Shown here piece by piece: positions 18,468-27,663 of a DNA stretch of 32,652 nucleotides. The first letter of the stretch is position 1. The number at the start of each line of letters is the position of its first letter. The stretch is from assembly GCA_028682915.1 (NCBI GenBank), contig JAJRAN010000074.1:1-32652 (forward strand), given 5' to 3'. The position numbers were made by a program, and so were the translations under genes. The DNA comes from Methanomassiliicoccales archaeon. Its GTDB lineage: Archaea > Thermoplasmatota > Thermoplasmata > Methanomassiliicoccales > UBA472. Below the pieces are notes generated by a model. The model made no database searches and had not been told where the DNA came from. It worked only from the letters and a program-made list of their open reading frames with translations.

Positions 18468-18929
18468 CTACTTGTTGATCTCCTTCAGGATGCGCAGCCC
18501 TTCCTCTATGTGCTTCTTCGGCTGCATCTGCGATGAGAAGACCATGCGGATGACCCCTTGCTTGTCGACGAGGAAGGTGACCCTTCCTGGGGTGTGCGCC
18601 AAGCCCCAAGCGCCGTACATGTCCCGGACCTTATTCTCGGTGTCGGCGAGGAGCTTGAAGGGGAGCTCGTGCTCGACGGCGAACTCCTTGTGCGTCTTGA
18701 CGTCGTCAGCGGAGATCCCGATGACCTCGGCGCCATTGGCCAGGAACTGCTCGTGCATGTCCCTGAACTCGTGCGCCTCCATGGTGCAGCCGGTCGTGAA
18801 ATCCTTGGGATAGAAGTAGATGACCAGCGCCTTCTTTCCTATCAAGGATCCCACGTCGACCGAATTCCCGTCCTGGTCCGGCAATGCGAACGCAGGGGCC
18901 TTGTCCCCGACCTTGAGCGTCTTGCCCAA
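18468..18929 (-). CDS. Peroxiredoxin (Bcp/PrxQ-like)
   Basis: LKVGDKAPAFALPDQDGNSV...VIYFYPKDFTTGCTMEAHEFRDMHEQF...AWGLAHTPGRVTFLVDKQGVI. Confidence 0.9.
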   Translation of the reverse strand: MGKTLKVGDKAPAFALPDQDGNSVDVGSLIGKKALVIYFYPKDFTTGCTMEAHEFRDMHEQFLANGAEVIGISADDVKTHKEFAVEHELPFKLLADTENKVRDMYGAWGLAHTPGRVTFLVDKQGVIRMVFSSQMQPKKHIEEGLRILKEINK

Positions 18930-18967
18930 ATTTCCACCTCAAAGCAAGAGACGGGCCTTATTTCATA

Positions 18968-19234
18968 ATGGTTTTGGCGAGCATTATGGGGGGCGAAAGG
19001 AATTCCTACGTCGATAAGATGAGCTGTTACCTTAGGCATCTGCGGGCGGAGCTGGAGCAGGCAGGGATCATGATCGACGAGGAGAGCCGAAAGAAGCTGG
19101 ACCAGGCCATTCATCGGGTTGTGGGCGTGGAGTACAAGGATTGCCCCAAGGCCTGGAAGGGAGTGAAGGCGCGCATGGCCTCGGACAAGAAGGCTTTCAT
19201 GGCCAAGGTCAAGAAGGAGTTGGAGGAGGCGTAG
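18968..19234 (+). CDS. Small conserved-looking hypothetical protein
   Basis: 88-aa ORF between divergent and convergent neighbours, charged and helical (ELEQAGIMIDEESRKKLDQAIHRVVGVEYKDCPKAWKGVKARM). Start may be internal. Confidence 0.6.
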   Translation: MVLASIMGGERNSYVDKMSCYLRHLRAELEQAGIMIDEESRKKLDQAIHRVVGVEYKDCPKAWKGVKARMASDKKAFMAKVKKELEEA

Positions 19235-19237
19235 CGC

Positions 19238-19648
19238 CTACTCCTCGATGACGCGCTTGTAGGCCGCCGCGTCCAGCATGCCCTTGACCTCACCGGGGTC
19301 GGACATCTTCACCACGGCCAGCCATCCCTTCTCATAGGGGCTCTCGTTGATCCATTGGGGCGAGTCCTCCAGCGGCTTGTTCGCCTCGACCACCTCTCCG
19401 GTCACGGGAGAATAAATGTCGGATACGGTCTTCACGCTCTCCACGACGCCCAAGGAGTCGCCCTTCTTCACCTTCTTACCGACCTTGGGTAGCTCCACGT
19501 AGACTATCTCGGTCAGCTCATGCTGGGCGTGGTCCGTGATGCCGACCCGGGCGTTAGCGCCCTCGACCTTCAGCCACTCGTGCTCCTTGGTGTAATGAAG
19601 CCCATCTGGTACCGAACTCATCTCTGTCCCCGGGGCGTAATTGGCCAT
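19238..19648 (-). CDS. gcvH: Glycine cleavage system H protein (lipoyl carrier)
   Basis: LHYTKEHEWLKVEGANARVGITDHAQHELTEIVYVELPKVGKKVKKGDSLGVVESVKTVSDIYSPVTGEVVEANK; lipoyl-Lys in ESVK. Start 19648 or 19621 preferred. Confidence 0.92.
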   Translation of the reverse strand: MANYAPGTEMSSVPDGLHYTKEHEWLKVEGANARVGITDHAQHELTEIVYVELPKVGKKVKKGDSLGVVESVKTVSDIYSPVTGEVVEANKPLEDSPQWINESPYEKGWLAVVKMSDPGEVKGMLDAAAYKRVIEE

Positions 19649-19844
19649 GCCAGAGATATAGGTTTTGATGCAGGTCATAGCTGAACAAGGCATTTTGAAG
19701 GTTCTAAAAAAAAATCTTAGAGTATTGAAAACGACTCCATCAAAGTAAATGAATGAGGCCTATGCGCAACGAAGCTCACTGGCCTGCTCTACACAACAAG
19801 CCAATTCCCTTGATTTTCCTTCGCAAATTTCTCCGGGAGGTGTA

Positions 19845-19982
19845 TCAAATCATCCCTATCAATAAAAGAATGATGATAACTATCGCTAGAGCGATCAAAC
19901 CTATCCAACCGGGAGTCCACCTATCCTGAGCTATAGGACCTCCTCCGATCTCTCTTGACCAGCCTCTCTTGCTATTGCCCAT
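19845..19982 (-). CDS. Small single-pass membrane protein (45 aa), absent from the ORF track
   Basis: ATG 19982 to TGA 19845: MGNSKRGWSREIGGGPIAQDRWTPGWIGLIALAIVIIILLLIGMI, a soluble N-terminus plus one clean TM helix. Confidence 0.45.
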   Translation of the reverse strand: MGNSKRGWSREIGGGPIAQDRWTPGWIGLIALAIVIIILLLIGMI

Positions 19983-20155
19983 CCAATACCTATTATCACA
20001 ATTGACTCAGGAACCTTAAGAATTGGCATGGATGTATGGGGATCAGGCTAGTAGAATCAGAAGCTTGGATCGTGAATGGAAGGTATGCGCAGCAAGTACA
20101 TGCAGCATCAGTTCATAATGTAATTTATGGACACGATTTTGAAACTGGAAAATGC

Positions 20156-20163
20156 TTTATATG
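20156..20163 (+). promoter_or_regulatory. TATA box for hypF
   Basis: tttatatg about 30 nt before ATG 20191. Confidence 0.5.
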
Positions 20164-20190
20164 CATATCGGGGATGATTCCCCCACCTCT

Positions 20191-22374
20191 ATGAGAATCG
20201 TCGTACGTGGCATAGTCCAGGGCGTGGGCTTCCGCCCCACCGTTCACAGGGTGGCCACGGCCATGGGCCTCAACGGCTATGTGCAGAACAACGGCTCCAA
20301 CGTGGTCATCGAGGTGGACCGGGAGGCGGACGAGTTCGTGAGTAGGCTGAAGGCCCAGCTCCCGCCCTTGGCCAAAATCGAATCCCTCGAGGTCGAGGAG
20401 GGGCTGCCACCTGGCGAGCTCGGCAAGGGGTTCAGGATCGTGCCCAGCCAGAAGGGGATGCGCGGGGTGGGGATACCGAACGATGTGGCCCTCTGCGAAA
20501 ATTGCCGTAGGGAGCTCTTCGATGGCGAGGACAGGAGATACCTCTACCCTTTCACCAACTGCACCGATTGCGGCGCTCGCTTCTCCATAATCGAGGACCT
20601 GCCGTACGACCGCGAGAAGACGTCTATGCGGGCATTCCCCATGTGCCAGGAGTGCAAGGAGGAGTACGATGACCCCTCGGACCGGCGATTCCACCATCAG
20701 ACCATATCCTGCCCGCGCTGCGGGCCGACCTTCTACCTCATGGACAAGGAGGGCAGGAGGATGGAAGGACCGCCGATACCGACCTTCGCCTCCTTGCTGG
20801 AGGAGGGCAGGATAGGCGTCTGCAAGGGCTGGGGGGGCATGCACATCTGCTGCACCTTGAACACTCTGCCGAGGCTCCGCCTCTGGTACCGCCGGAAGGA
20901 GAAGCCTTTCGCGGTCATGGTGCGTGACATAGATGCCGTCAGGCGTTATGGCAACCCCGATGAATTCGAGAGCGAGCACCTTCGATCCAGCCATAGGCCC
21001 ATCGTTCTTGTCCCGAAGGTCGAGAGCCAAATGACCGAGGCCATCTCCCCCGGCCTCGGCAATATCGGGCTCTTCCTGCCCTACACAGAGATGCAAACCC
21101 TGCTCTTCTCCTACCTGGACGAGGACGCCCTGGTGATGACCTCGGCCAACGTACCAAGCGAGCCGATGGTGCTCAGTGACGAGGATGCCCTGTCGTTGGG
21201 GGCGGAGTGCTACCTCATGCACGACCGCGAGATCGTGAACCGCTGCGATGACTCGGTCCTCAGGACCTTCGGGAAGAGCACCTTCTTCATCCGCAAGTCG
21301 CGGGGCCACATTCCATCTCATATCGAGCTAGGCCTCGGCGGGACGGCGCTGGGGGTCGGGGCGCAGGAGCACATCTCCGGCGCTGTGGCATATGGTGGAC
21401 GGGCCCATCTCACCCAATACATCGGTGACGGCTCCTCCTACGGCGTGATGGAGTTCCTGGAGAGCGCCCTGGATTACCAGATGAGGCTGCTGGGGGTGAG
21501 GGAGGTCCAGGCGGTGGCCGTGGACCTGCACCCTGGCTATAGCACCAGGCGCCTGGGCAAGAGGCTGGCTGAGGAGAAGGGGGCGGGGATCGTCGAGGTA
21601 CAGCATCACCACGCCCACGCCGCCGCCCTGATGGTCGATGCTGGCCTGGAGGAGATGGCGGTCCTGACGCTCGACGGGACCGGATACGGGGCGGACGGGG
21701 TGGCGTGGGGAGGGGAGGTCCTCATCTCCGACTTTGACTCGTACAAGCGGGTCGGGCACCTGCAGGAGTTCCCCTTGCTGGGGGGCGAGAAGGCGGTGTA
21801 CGACGTCCGCCGCCTGGCATTCTCTCTGGCCGAGGCGGGAGGGCTCGAGACCAGTTACTTCGAGGAACGGGAGGCGGAGATCATGCGCAAGATGGCGCCC
21901 TCCTCCCCTCGGACCACGGCCATGGGCAGGCTCCTGGACGCCGTCTCCTGCCAGCTCGGCGTCTGCGAGTACCGTTCCTACGATGGTGAGCCAGCGATGA
22001 AGCTCGAGCCCCTCTTGGAAAGGGGGAGGGACTCGGTCCCCATACCGATATCGAGGCGAGGGAACATCATCCATACCGCGGAGATGTTCAAGGCCATGGC
22101 CGAGGCCAAGGGAAGGCCGGAGGACAAGGCGCGCTCCTTGGTGAAGGCGGTTATGGGGGGGCTGGTGGATATTGCGGTCGAAGCGGCGCGGGACAAGGGC
22201 GTGGGGAGCGTCGGAATAAGCGGCGGCGTCTCCTACAACCGAGCCATCAGCTCCATGGCCAAGGAGCTCGTCGAAGCCCAAGGCCTGAAGTTTGTGTGCC
22301 ATGACCGGCTGCCCAACGGGGACGGTTGCATCGCGGTCGGGCAATGCGCGATAGCATTGAAAAGGATGAAGTGA
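20191..22374 (+). CDS. hypF: Carbamoyltransferase HypF
   Basis: MRIVVRGIVQGVGFRPTVHRVA (acylphosphatase), CENCRREL...CTDCGARFSI...CQECKEEY...CPRCGP zinc motifs, QHHHAHAAALMVDAG, LTLDGTGYGADGVAWGGEVL. Internal start 20191 fits family N-termini and the TATA position. Confidence 0.94.
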   Translation: MRIVVRGIVQGVGFRPTVHRVATAMGLNGYVQNNGSNVVIEVDREADEFVSRLKAQLPPLAKIESLEVEEGLPPGELGKGFRIVPSQKGMRGVGIPNDVALCENCRRELFDGEDRRYLYPFTNCTDCGARFSIIEDLPYDREKTSMRAFPMCQECKEEYDDPSDRRFHHQTISCPRCGPTFYLMDKEGRRMEGPPIPTFASLLEEGRIGVCKGWGGMHICCTLNTLPRLRLWYRRKEKPFAVMVRDIDAVRRYGNPDEFESEHLRSSHRPIVLVPKVESQMTEAISPGLGNIGLFLPYTEMQTLLFSYLDEDALVMTSANVPSEPMVLSDEDALSLGAECYLMHDREIVNRCDDSVLRTFGKSTFFIRKSRGHIPSHIELGLGGTALGVGAQEHISGAVAYGGRAHLTQYIGDGSSYGVMEFLESALDYQMRLLGVREVQAVAVDLHPGYSTRRLGKRLAEEKGAGIVEVQHHHAHAAALMVDAGLEEMAVLTLDGTGYGADGVAWGGEVLISDFDSYKRVGHLQEFPLLGGEKAVYDVRRLAFSLAEAGGLETSYFEEREAEIMRKMAPSSPRTTAMGRLLDAVSCQLGVCEYRSYDGEPAMKLEPLLERGRDSVPIPISRRGNIIHTAEMFKAMAEAKGRPEDKARSLVKAVMGGLVDIAVEAARDKGVGSVGISGGVSYNRAISSMAKELVEAQGLKFVCHDRLPNGDGCIAVGQCAIALKRMK

Positions 22375-22394
22375 ATCAGGTGGCAGGCGTACCG

Positions 22395-23399
22395 ATGCAC
22401 CGAAAGCTGCCTGCCTTGTTGCTGATATCCTTATTCCTCGTCTTCTCGCTAAGCGCCCACGCCGCAGCCGGGGCCCCTCCCGCCATTGGTACCGGACCAA
22501 CCGCGGCGCCGATGACCGGGGTGGTGATCGATTCCCCCGAAAACGGCTCGCACCTGAACGGGCTGAACATCACCGTCAGCTGGCACATGACCGGGTCGGT
22601 CGCCGCGATCCAATTCTACCTAGTGAGCGTGGACGGGGGCGGCTGGATCAACAACTCGCTCCGCACCAGCATCTCTCTGATCATGCCGCAGGAGGGAGCG
22701 CACTCTGTCCGTGTGCAAGCCTGGACGGAGATCGAGGTCGTCTACTCGGACATGGTCATCTTCTTCATGGACACCATCCCGCCGACGGTCATCGATTATC
22801 AGCCCATCGGCACCCAGGTCCCTGTCTCTGCTGAGATTGTCGTTACCTTCTCGGAGGAGATGAACAAAGACTCGGTCATCGTCACCGGCGTCCAAGGCAC
22901 CTCGACCTGGGATGGGCAGACGGTGACCGTGACCATCACCCCCTACGAGCCGCTCTTGCTCGAGCACAACTATCTGTTGATCGTCTACGGCCAAGACCTG
23001 GCCGGGAACAACCTTACCTGGTTCTCATGGAGCTTCAGCACCACCAGCCAAGGCTCCGTCACAGGCCAGGTCGTCGATGACCGTGGTGACCTGGTTGCGG
23101 ATGCAGACGTCCTCCTGCTCCACAACAACGAAGTGGTGGCCGAGACCAAGACCGACGATAACGGCCGGTTCCAGATTAGCGCCCCTGCCGGTTCCTACAA
23201 TCTTACCATTTCCAAGGACAGCATCATCGCCAAGACCGTCCCCGTGGAGATCACGGCGGGAGGGGCGCTCGACATCGGCGTTGTCCAGGTCCAACCGGCC
23301 CCTGATTACGAATGGGTCGTGATCGACGCGGTGATCGTCGTCGGCGCGCTGGGCCTCTTCTTCGTAGGCAATAGGAACCAGCGGCTTAGGAGGAAGTGA
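22395..23399 (+). CDS. Secreted/membrane-anchored protein with Ig-like and carboxypeptidase-regulatory-like domains
   Basis: Signal peptide MHRKLPALLLISLFLVFSLSAHA; IPPTVIDYQPIGTQVPVSAEIVVTFSEEMNKDSV (Ig-like); SVTGQVVDDRGDLVADADVLLLHNNEVVAETKTDDNGRFQISAPAGSYNLTI; C-terminal TM. Confidence 0.78.
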   Translation: MHRKLPALLLISLFLVFSLSAHAAAGAPPAIGTGPTAAPMTGVVIDSPENGSHLNGLNITVSWHMTGSVAAIQFYLVSVDGGGWINNSLRTSISLIMPQEGAHSVRVQAWTEIEVVYSDMVIFFMDTIPPTVIDYQPIGTQVPVSAEIVVTFSEEMNKDSVIVTGVQGTSTWDGQTVTVTITPYEPLLLEHNYLLIVYGQDLAGNNLTWFSWSFSTTSQGSVTGQVVDDRGDLVADADVLLLHNNEVVAETKTDDNGRFQISAPAGSYNLTISKDSIIAKTVPVEITAGGALDIGVVQVQPAPDYEWVVIDAVIVVGALGLFFVGNRNQRLRRK

Positions 23400-23402
23400 G
23401 CC

Positions 23403-24023
23403 CTACACCTTCTCCTTGCCCGGCGCTTCCATCCCCACCAGCCTCTCGTCGGGGAACCTGGTGGTGGGGAAGGAGAAGTGCATGAGGCGGAAGGCCCACC
23501 TGCCTTCGGACCTCTGCAGCACCGCGCTGAACCTCATCGGCCATACATAGCGTTCCCCCATCATCAGCTCCATGACCACGTTGGATGCGCCCCGGGCGAT
23601 CTCCGCCACCTTCTCCTTGGCGCTGAGGTCGCCGTCCACCACCGCCTTGACGTATTTCAGGTGGTTCTCGCACACCTGCTCGTCGGGCATCACCTTCTCC
23701 ACGAAGCCGTTGCTCTCGACCCAGGCCACGTCCCCGGCCACCCTTATCTTGGCGATGGCCACGTTGAAGTAGACGTCACCCCAGTTCCGCCAGTCGTTCT
23801 CCAGCAGCTTCCTCGCCCCGCCGCTGTGGCGAGGCCATTCGGTGTCCTCAGGCAGCAGGCCACTGGTGCCGATTATGGTCACATGGCCATCGGAGGGGAA
23901 CAGCTCCTTCATGTAATAATCCAGGGAGGCAGGGTTCCTCTTCAGGTAACCGTCCTGCAGCTTCTGGAGGGCTTGCCTCACCTGTTCCTCGTCAGTGGTC
24001 CGCGCCTTCGAGCTCCGGGGCAT
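23403..24023 (-). CDS. SnoaL/NTF2-like protein
   Basis: QVRQALQKLQDGYLKRNPASLDYYMKELFPSDGHVTIIGTS...VAWVESNGFVEKV...SEGRWAFRLMHFSFP. Confidence 0.72.
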   Translation of the reverse strand: MPRSSKARTTDEEQVRQALQKLQDGYLKRNPASLDYYMKELFPSDGHVTIIGTSGLLPEDTEWPRHSGGARKLLENDWRNWGDVYFNVAIAKIRVAGDVAWVESNGFVEKVMPDEQVCENHLKYVKAVVDGDLSAKEKVAEIARGASNVVMELMMGERYVWPMRFSAVLQRSEGRWAFRLMHFSFPTTRFPDERLVGMEAPGKEKV

Positions 24024-24093
24024 GTACTATGGAAGGGAGGGGAGGAAGTTACAACTTTCGAAGGTGGCCTGCGCACGTCTTGTCAATACCGTA

Positions 24094-24825
24094 TCAAGGC
24101 GAGGCCTCAGCCACGCTGGGAGCCTTGGCTCCGTAGGTGACCCGGAAGCGTTTCTGGAAGCGCTTGAACATCACGAGCACAGGCTTGCCCAGGGCGATGG
24201 CGAAGATGACGTTCCCTATGATATGTAAAAGCCCGAAAGGCAATCCAGCTATCAGGGTGGGGATGAGCAGGTCGGGGTCGCAGCGGTAGAAGACGATCCA
24301 GCTGCTGAAGTCCATCACCGTGTTATAGGCCATCCCCAAGATAATTCCGAGGAGGATGACCACGCGGACGCCGGCGTCCGGGTGGCGCTTTCCATAATAG
24401 CCAGCGACCAGCCCGACCATGGCCCAGGCCATCATCTCCCAGGGCGTCCAGGGGCCCTGCCCGAAGAACATGTTGCTCACCGCCGCGGTCAGGGAGCCGA
24501 CCATGGCGCCGGCCAATGAGCCGAACACCAGGCCGACGCAGATGATGAGGAAGGTGCAGGGCTTGATGTTGGGCAGGGCGGCGAACGGAATGCGCGAGGC
24601 GGCGGTGATGGCCGCGAGCACGCCGATGAGCGCGACCTCCTTGGAGCTGATCTTGGACTCCTCGAACTTGGCGAACAGCACCGCGAGGATGAAGAAGACC
24701 AGCATGATGGAGAGGAAGGCGGCGTAGTCCGCCAGCAGCGAGGTGGAAACCACGCCGAGTGCCACGATCGCCACGGCCGTGACCACCGCCCCCAGGCTCG
24801 CAAGCATGCTGGCCTTTATCTTCAT
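24094..24825 (-). CDS. ECF transporter substrate-specific (S) component
   Basis: Multi-TM protein; KEVALIGVLAAITAASRIPFAALPNIKPCTFLIICVGLVFGSLAGAMVGSLTAAVSNMFFGQGPWTPWEMMAWAMVGLVAGYYG. Downstream of EcfA/EcfT genes. Confidence 0.88.
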   Translation of the reverse strand: MKIKASMLASLGAVVTAVAIVALGVVSTSLLADYAAFLSIMLVFFILAVLFAKFEESKISSKEVALIGVLAAITAASRIPFAALPNIKPCTFLIICVGLVFGSLAGAMVGSLTAAVSNMFFGQGPWTPWEMMAWAMVGLVAGYYGKRHPDAGVRVVILLGIILGMAYNTVMDFSSWIVFYRCDPDLLIPTLIAGLPFGLLHIIGNVIFAIALGKPVLVMFKRFQKRFRVTYGAKAPSVAEASP

Positions 24826-24826
24826 C

Positions 24827-26287
24827 TCAAGCCTCCACGCATATCGCGCTCTTGGCCAGGCTCATGATGCTGTCCAGGGGCACGTCCGTCAGGCGCCCTT
24901 CCTCAAGCCTCATGACCCGGGTCGCGTGCTCCGCCACGAAGCGGTAGTCGTGGGTGACAAGGACGGTGGTCATGCCCTGTTCCCGCAGCGCGTCTAGGAT
25001 GGAGGCCATCTTCTCCTTGTTGCCGTAGTCCAAGCCCCGGGTGGGCTCATCGAGCACCAGGATCTTGGGCCTGCCCACGATGACCGAGGCCAGGGCCGCC
25101 CTCTCGCGCTCGCCGCAGCTCAGGTCACGTGGGAACATCTCCCTGTAGCGCTCCAGGTCGAGCACCTTGAGGGACCAGTCGATCCTCTCCTTCCACTCCC
25201 TGTGGTCGATGCTCAGGTTCTTCAGGGTGAACTCCAGCTCCTTGGTCAGCGTCTCCTCGAAAAGGTAGTTGTTGGGGTTCTGCCCCAGGTAACCTATCTG
25301 GTTGGCGAGGCTGGCCGTGGTGGACTTCTCGATGTCCTGGCCCATCAGGACGACCTTCCCAGCCTTGGGCCTCAGCAGCCCGTTGAGGTGCTTCAGGAGG
25401 GTCGACTTGCCGCAGCCGTTGGCCCCGACGATGGCCACTATCTCCTGGGACCTCACGTCGAGGCTCAGGTCCTTCAGGATCTTGGTCTCGCCATAGGCGA
25501 AGTCGAGCGATCGAGCAGAGAGCACCACGGATGAGTGCCCATCCTCGACGGTCTTCCTGCTGAAGTCGGCGATCAGCCCCTTCTCCCTCAGGGCAAGCAT
25601 CAGCTCCTTCGGCTTCCCGTCCAGGATGATGCGGCCCCCCTCCATGAGCACGATCCTCTGGGCATGGCGCAGGCAGCGCTCGAGCCGGTGCTCGACGATG
25701 ACGATGGCGATCCCCTGCTCCCGGTTGAGGCGCTTGAGGAAATCGAGGAAGAGCACGGCCGTCTCCTCGTCCAACTGGGAGGTGGGCTCGTCTAGGACGA
25801 TGTACTTGGGCCTCATGGCCAGCACCGAGGCCAGTGCCACCTTCTGCTTCTCGCCTCCCGACAGCTCGGGGATGAAGCGCTTGAAGAAGCGCTGCAGGTC
25901 GAAGTAGGTTGAGAGCTGAGCCACCCGGGAATGCATCTCCTCCCTCGACAGGGCGAGGTTCTCCATCCCGAAGGCCATCTCGTTCTCCACGTTGGTCATG
26001 ACCAGCTGGTTCTCAGGGTCCTGGAAGACCATGCCGATGATGCCAGCCAGCTTCGCCGGGGGGGTGTGCCGCGTCTCCTGGCCGTCCACGGAGACGCCGC
26101 CTTCGATGTTGCCGCCATAGAAGTGCGGTATCAGGCCGTTCAGCGCGCGGCATAGCGTCGATTTCCCGCACCCGGAAGGACCGACGAGGATGACGAACTC
26201 GCCCTCATTGATCTCAAGGCTTACGTCCCTGAGCGAGGGCTTGCCCGCGCCCCCGTAGGTGAAGGTGAACCGGTCCATTCGGATCAT
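24827..26287 (-). CDS. ECF transporter ATPase, two fused ABC domains
   Basis: ATG at 26287 (MIRMDRFTFTYGGAGKPSLRDVSLEINEGEFVILVGPSGCGKSTL); second Walker A GANGCGKSTLLKHLNGLL; LSGGEKQKVALA and LSCGERERAALA signatures. The listed N-terminal extension to 26878 is spurious. Confidence 0.93.
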   Translation of the reverse strand: MIRMDRFTFTYGGAGKPSLRDVSLEINEGEFVILVGPSGCGKSTLCRALNGLIPHFYGGNIEGGVSVDGQETRHTPPAKLAGIIGMVFQDPENQLVMTNVENEMAFGMENLALSREEMHSRVAQLSTYFDLQRFFKRFIPELSGGEKQKVALASVLAMRPKYIVLDEPTSQLDEETAVLFLDFLKRLNREQGIAIVIVEHRLERCLRHAQRIVLMEGGRIILDGKPKELMLALREKGLIADFSRKTVEDGHSSVVLSARSLDFAYGETKILKDLSLDVRSQEIVAIVGANGCGKSTLLKHLNGLLRPKAGKVVLMGQDIEKSTTASLANQIGYLGQNPNNYLFEETLTKELEFTLKNLSIDHREWKERIDWSLKVLDLERYREMFPRDLSCGERERAALASVIVGRPKILVLDEPTRGLDYGNKEKMASILDALREQGMTTVLVTHDYRFVAEHATRVMRLEEGRLTDVPLDSIMSLAKSAICVEA

Positions 26288-27156
26288 TTCCTCGCCCCCA
26301 GCAAAATCGGCGCGAAGAGCAGCACTTCCACTGCCACCACCAGAACGTCCATGGAGTCCACGGTGAGTGTGGACCCTCCGATGTAGTTGGCGTTGCCATA
26401 GCCGAGGATGAACATCGCCACGCCGAACGGCACCGCGGCCAGTGCGAGGTACATTATCGCCCTCTCCCTTCTGGACATTATCGGATCGTAATAGGAAGTC
26501 CTCCTCCTGGCCCCGAAGCCCCTCGCCTCCATGGCCTCGGCGATCTCCATGGAGCGGTCCATGGAGTTCAGCAGCAATGGCATCATCACCGGGGCCCTCA
26601 CCTTCGCCTTGGCGATGACGTTGCCTTTGTCGAACTCCACGCCTCGAGCCTTCATCGCGTCCTCGATGCTGCCCGAGTCGGCCGCTATCGTGGGGTACAT
26701 CCTGGTGGCTATGGACAGCCCGGTCATCGATTTCACCCCGAAGCGTGAGAGTATCTTGAGTAGGTCGTCCGGGTGGACGGTGAACGTCAGTACGGAGAAG
26801 GCCACGATGGCCAGGAACAGGCGGAGGCTCATCGAAGTGGCGAACAGAATGGACTCCTGCGTCACCTGGATGATCCATATGGTGAAGATGACGGTGCTGC
26901 CCTGCGAGAACAGGATGCTGAAGAGGAAGAGGAAGGCCGCCACGTAGACGGTGTACTTGAGCAGGCTGAGGGTGGCGCGCAGCACCTTGGCCGCCGTCAC
27001 CACCACTAAGGCGAACACCAGGAAAACTGCCAGGTAGAAAATGTCCGAGATGAGGATTGAGAGCAGGAAGATGGCCGCCACGAAGGCTATCTTCGGCCTA
27101 GCATCCATGCGATGGATGCGGGAATCCTTATCCTGGTAGGGGAAGAGTAGCGGCAT
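26284..27156 (-). CDS. ecfT: ECF transporter transmembrane protein EcfT
   Basis: RIHRMDARPKIAFVAAIFLLSIL...SIEDAMKARGVEF...MDRSMEIAEAMEARGFGARRRTSYY (two ARG coupling motifs). Confidence 0.92.
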   Translation of the reverse strand: MPLLFPYQDKDSRIHRMDARPKIAFVAAIFLLSILISDIFYLAVFLVFALVVVTAAKVLRATLSLLKYTVYVAAFLFLFSILFSQGSTVIFTIWIIQVTQESILFATSMSLRLFLAIVAFSVLTFTVHPDDLLKILSRFGVKSMTGLSIATRMYPTIAADSGSIEDAMKARGVEFDKGNVIAKAKVRAPVMMPLLLNSMDRSMEIAEAMEARGFGARRRTSYYDPIMSRRERAIMYLALAAVPFGVAMFILGYGNANYIGGSTLTVDSMDVLVVAVEVLLFAPILLGARK

Positions 27157-27162
27157 TTGCGC

Positions 27163-27663
27163 TCATCCGGCCAAGGGCGTGTACTTCCATTCCACGCTGT
27201 CACCGTTGGCGATGCTGATCATGTTGCAGGCGCGGTTCCCGTAGACGCCGTTCAGGTAGAACTGCCACCCCGGCCCGCCTCCAACCTGGTTGGTGAGGTC
27301 GGCGATGGACGTGACCAGCAGGCCCAAGGTCTGGTTCTGGGTCCCGACAGCGAAATCGGCGATGGACGCCGCCTCCATGAGCTGCAGATAGCAGTTCGAG
27401 CCGCTGGTGATGTTCTTGAACGTCCAGACCGAGTGGCCGGAGTTCTCCACCGTCGTGGCCTGCCATTCCCCGCTCACCATCTCCCAGGTCGTGATGTTCC
27501 CGGGGTGGATGGGCGCGGCAGTGTCCACGAAGTCTATGGACAGGTCCGTGGTCACGTCGTCCTCCGAGCCGCTCAGATCGGGGAAGGCGAAGACGGCGAT
27601 GATCACGATTATCACGATAACGATGGCGATCAGCGCCAGGTCCGTCCTTTTCAGCTTGCTCAT
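27163..27663 (-). CDS. Membrane-anchored DUF4430 (transcobalamin C-terminal-like) protein
   Basis: N-terminal TM; LLVTSIADLTNQVGGGPGWQFYLNGVYGNRACNMISIANGDSVEWKYTPLAG. ATG 27663 overlaps the upstream stop. Confidence 0.85.
   Translation of the reverse strand: MSKLKRTDLALIAIVIVIIVIIAVFAFPDLSGSEDDVTTDLSIDFVDTAAPIHPGNITTWEMVSGEWQATTVENSGHSVWTFKNITSGSNCYLQLMEAASIADFAVGTQNQTLGLLVTSIADLTNQVGGGPGWQFYLNGVYGNRACNMISIANGDSVEWKYTPLAG

Noticed and set aside
19220-19250. Bidirectional terminator over the convergent stops at 19234/19238
   Set aside because: The GAGGAGGCG/CGCC..CTCCTC pairing is imperfect and falls in coding ends (EEA*, VIEE*), so codon composition explains it.
20125-22500. Two long antisense ORFs opposite hypF (20125-21321, 21328-22500)
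   Set aside because: Compositional artefacts opposite a clear hypF gene.
26288-26878. N-terminal extension of the ECF ATPase in the ORF track
   Set aside because: The extension lies within ecfT in another frame and has artefactual composition; ATG 26287 gives a canonical EcfA N-terminus.
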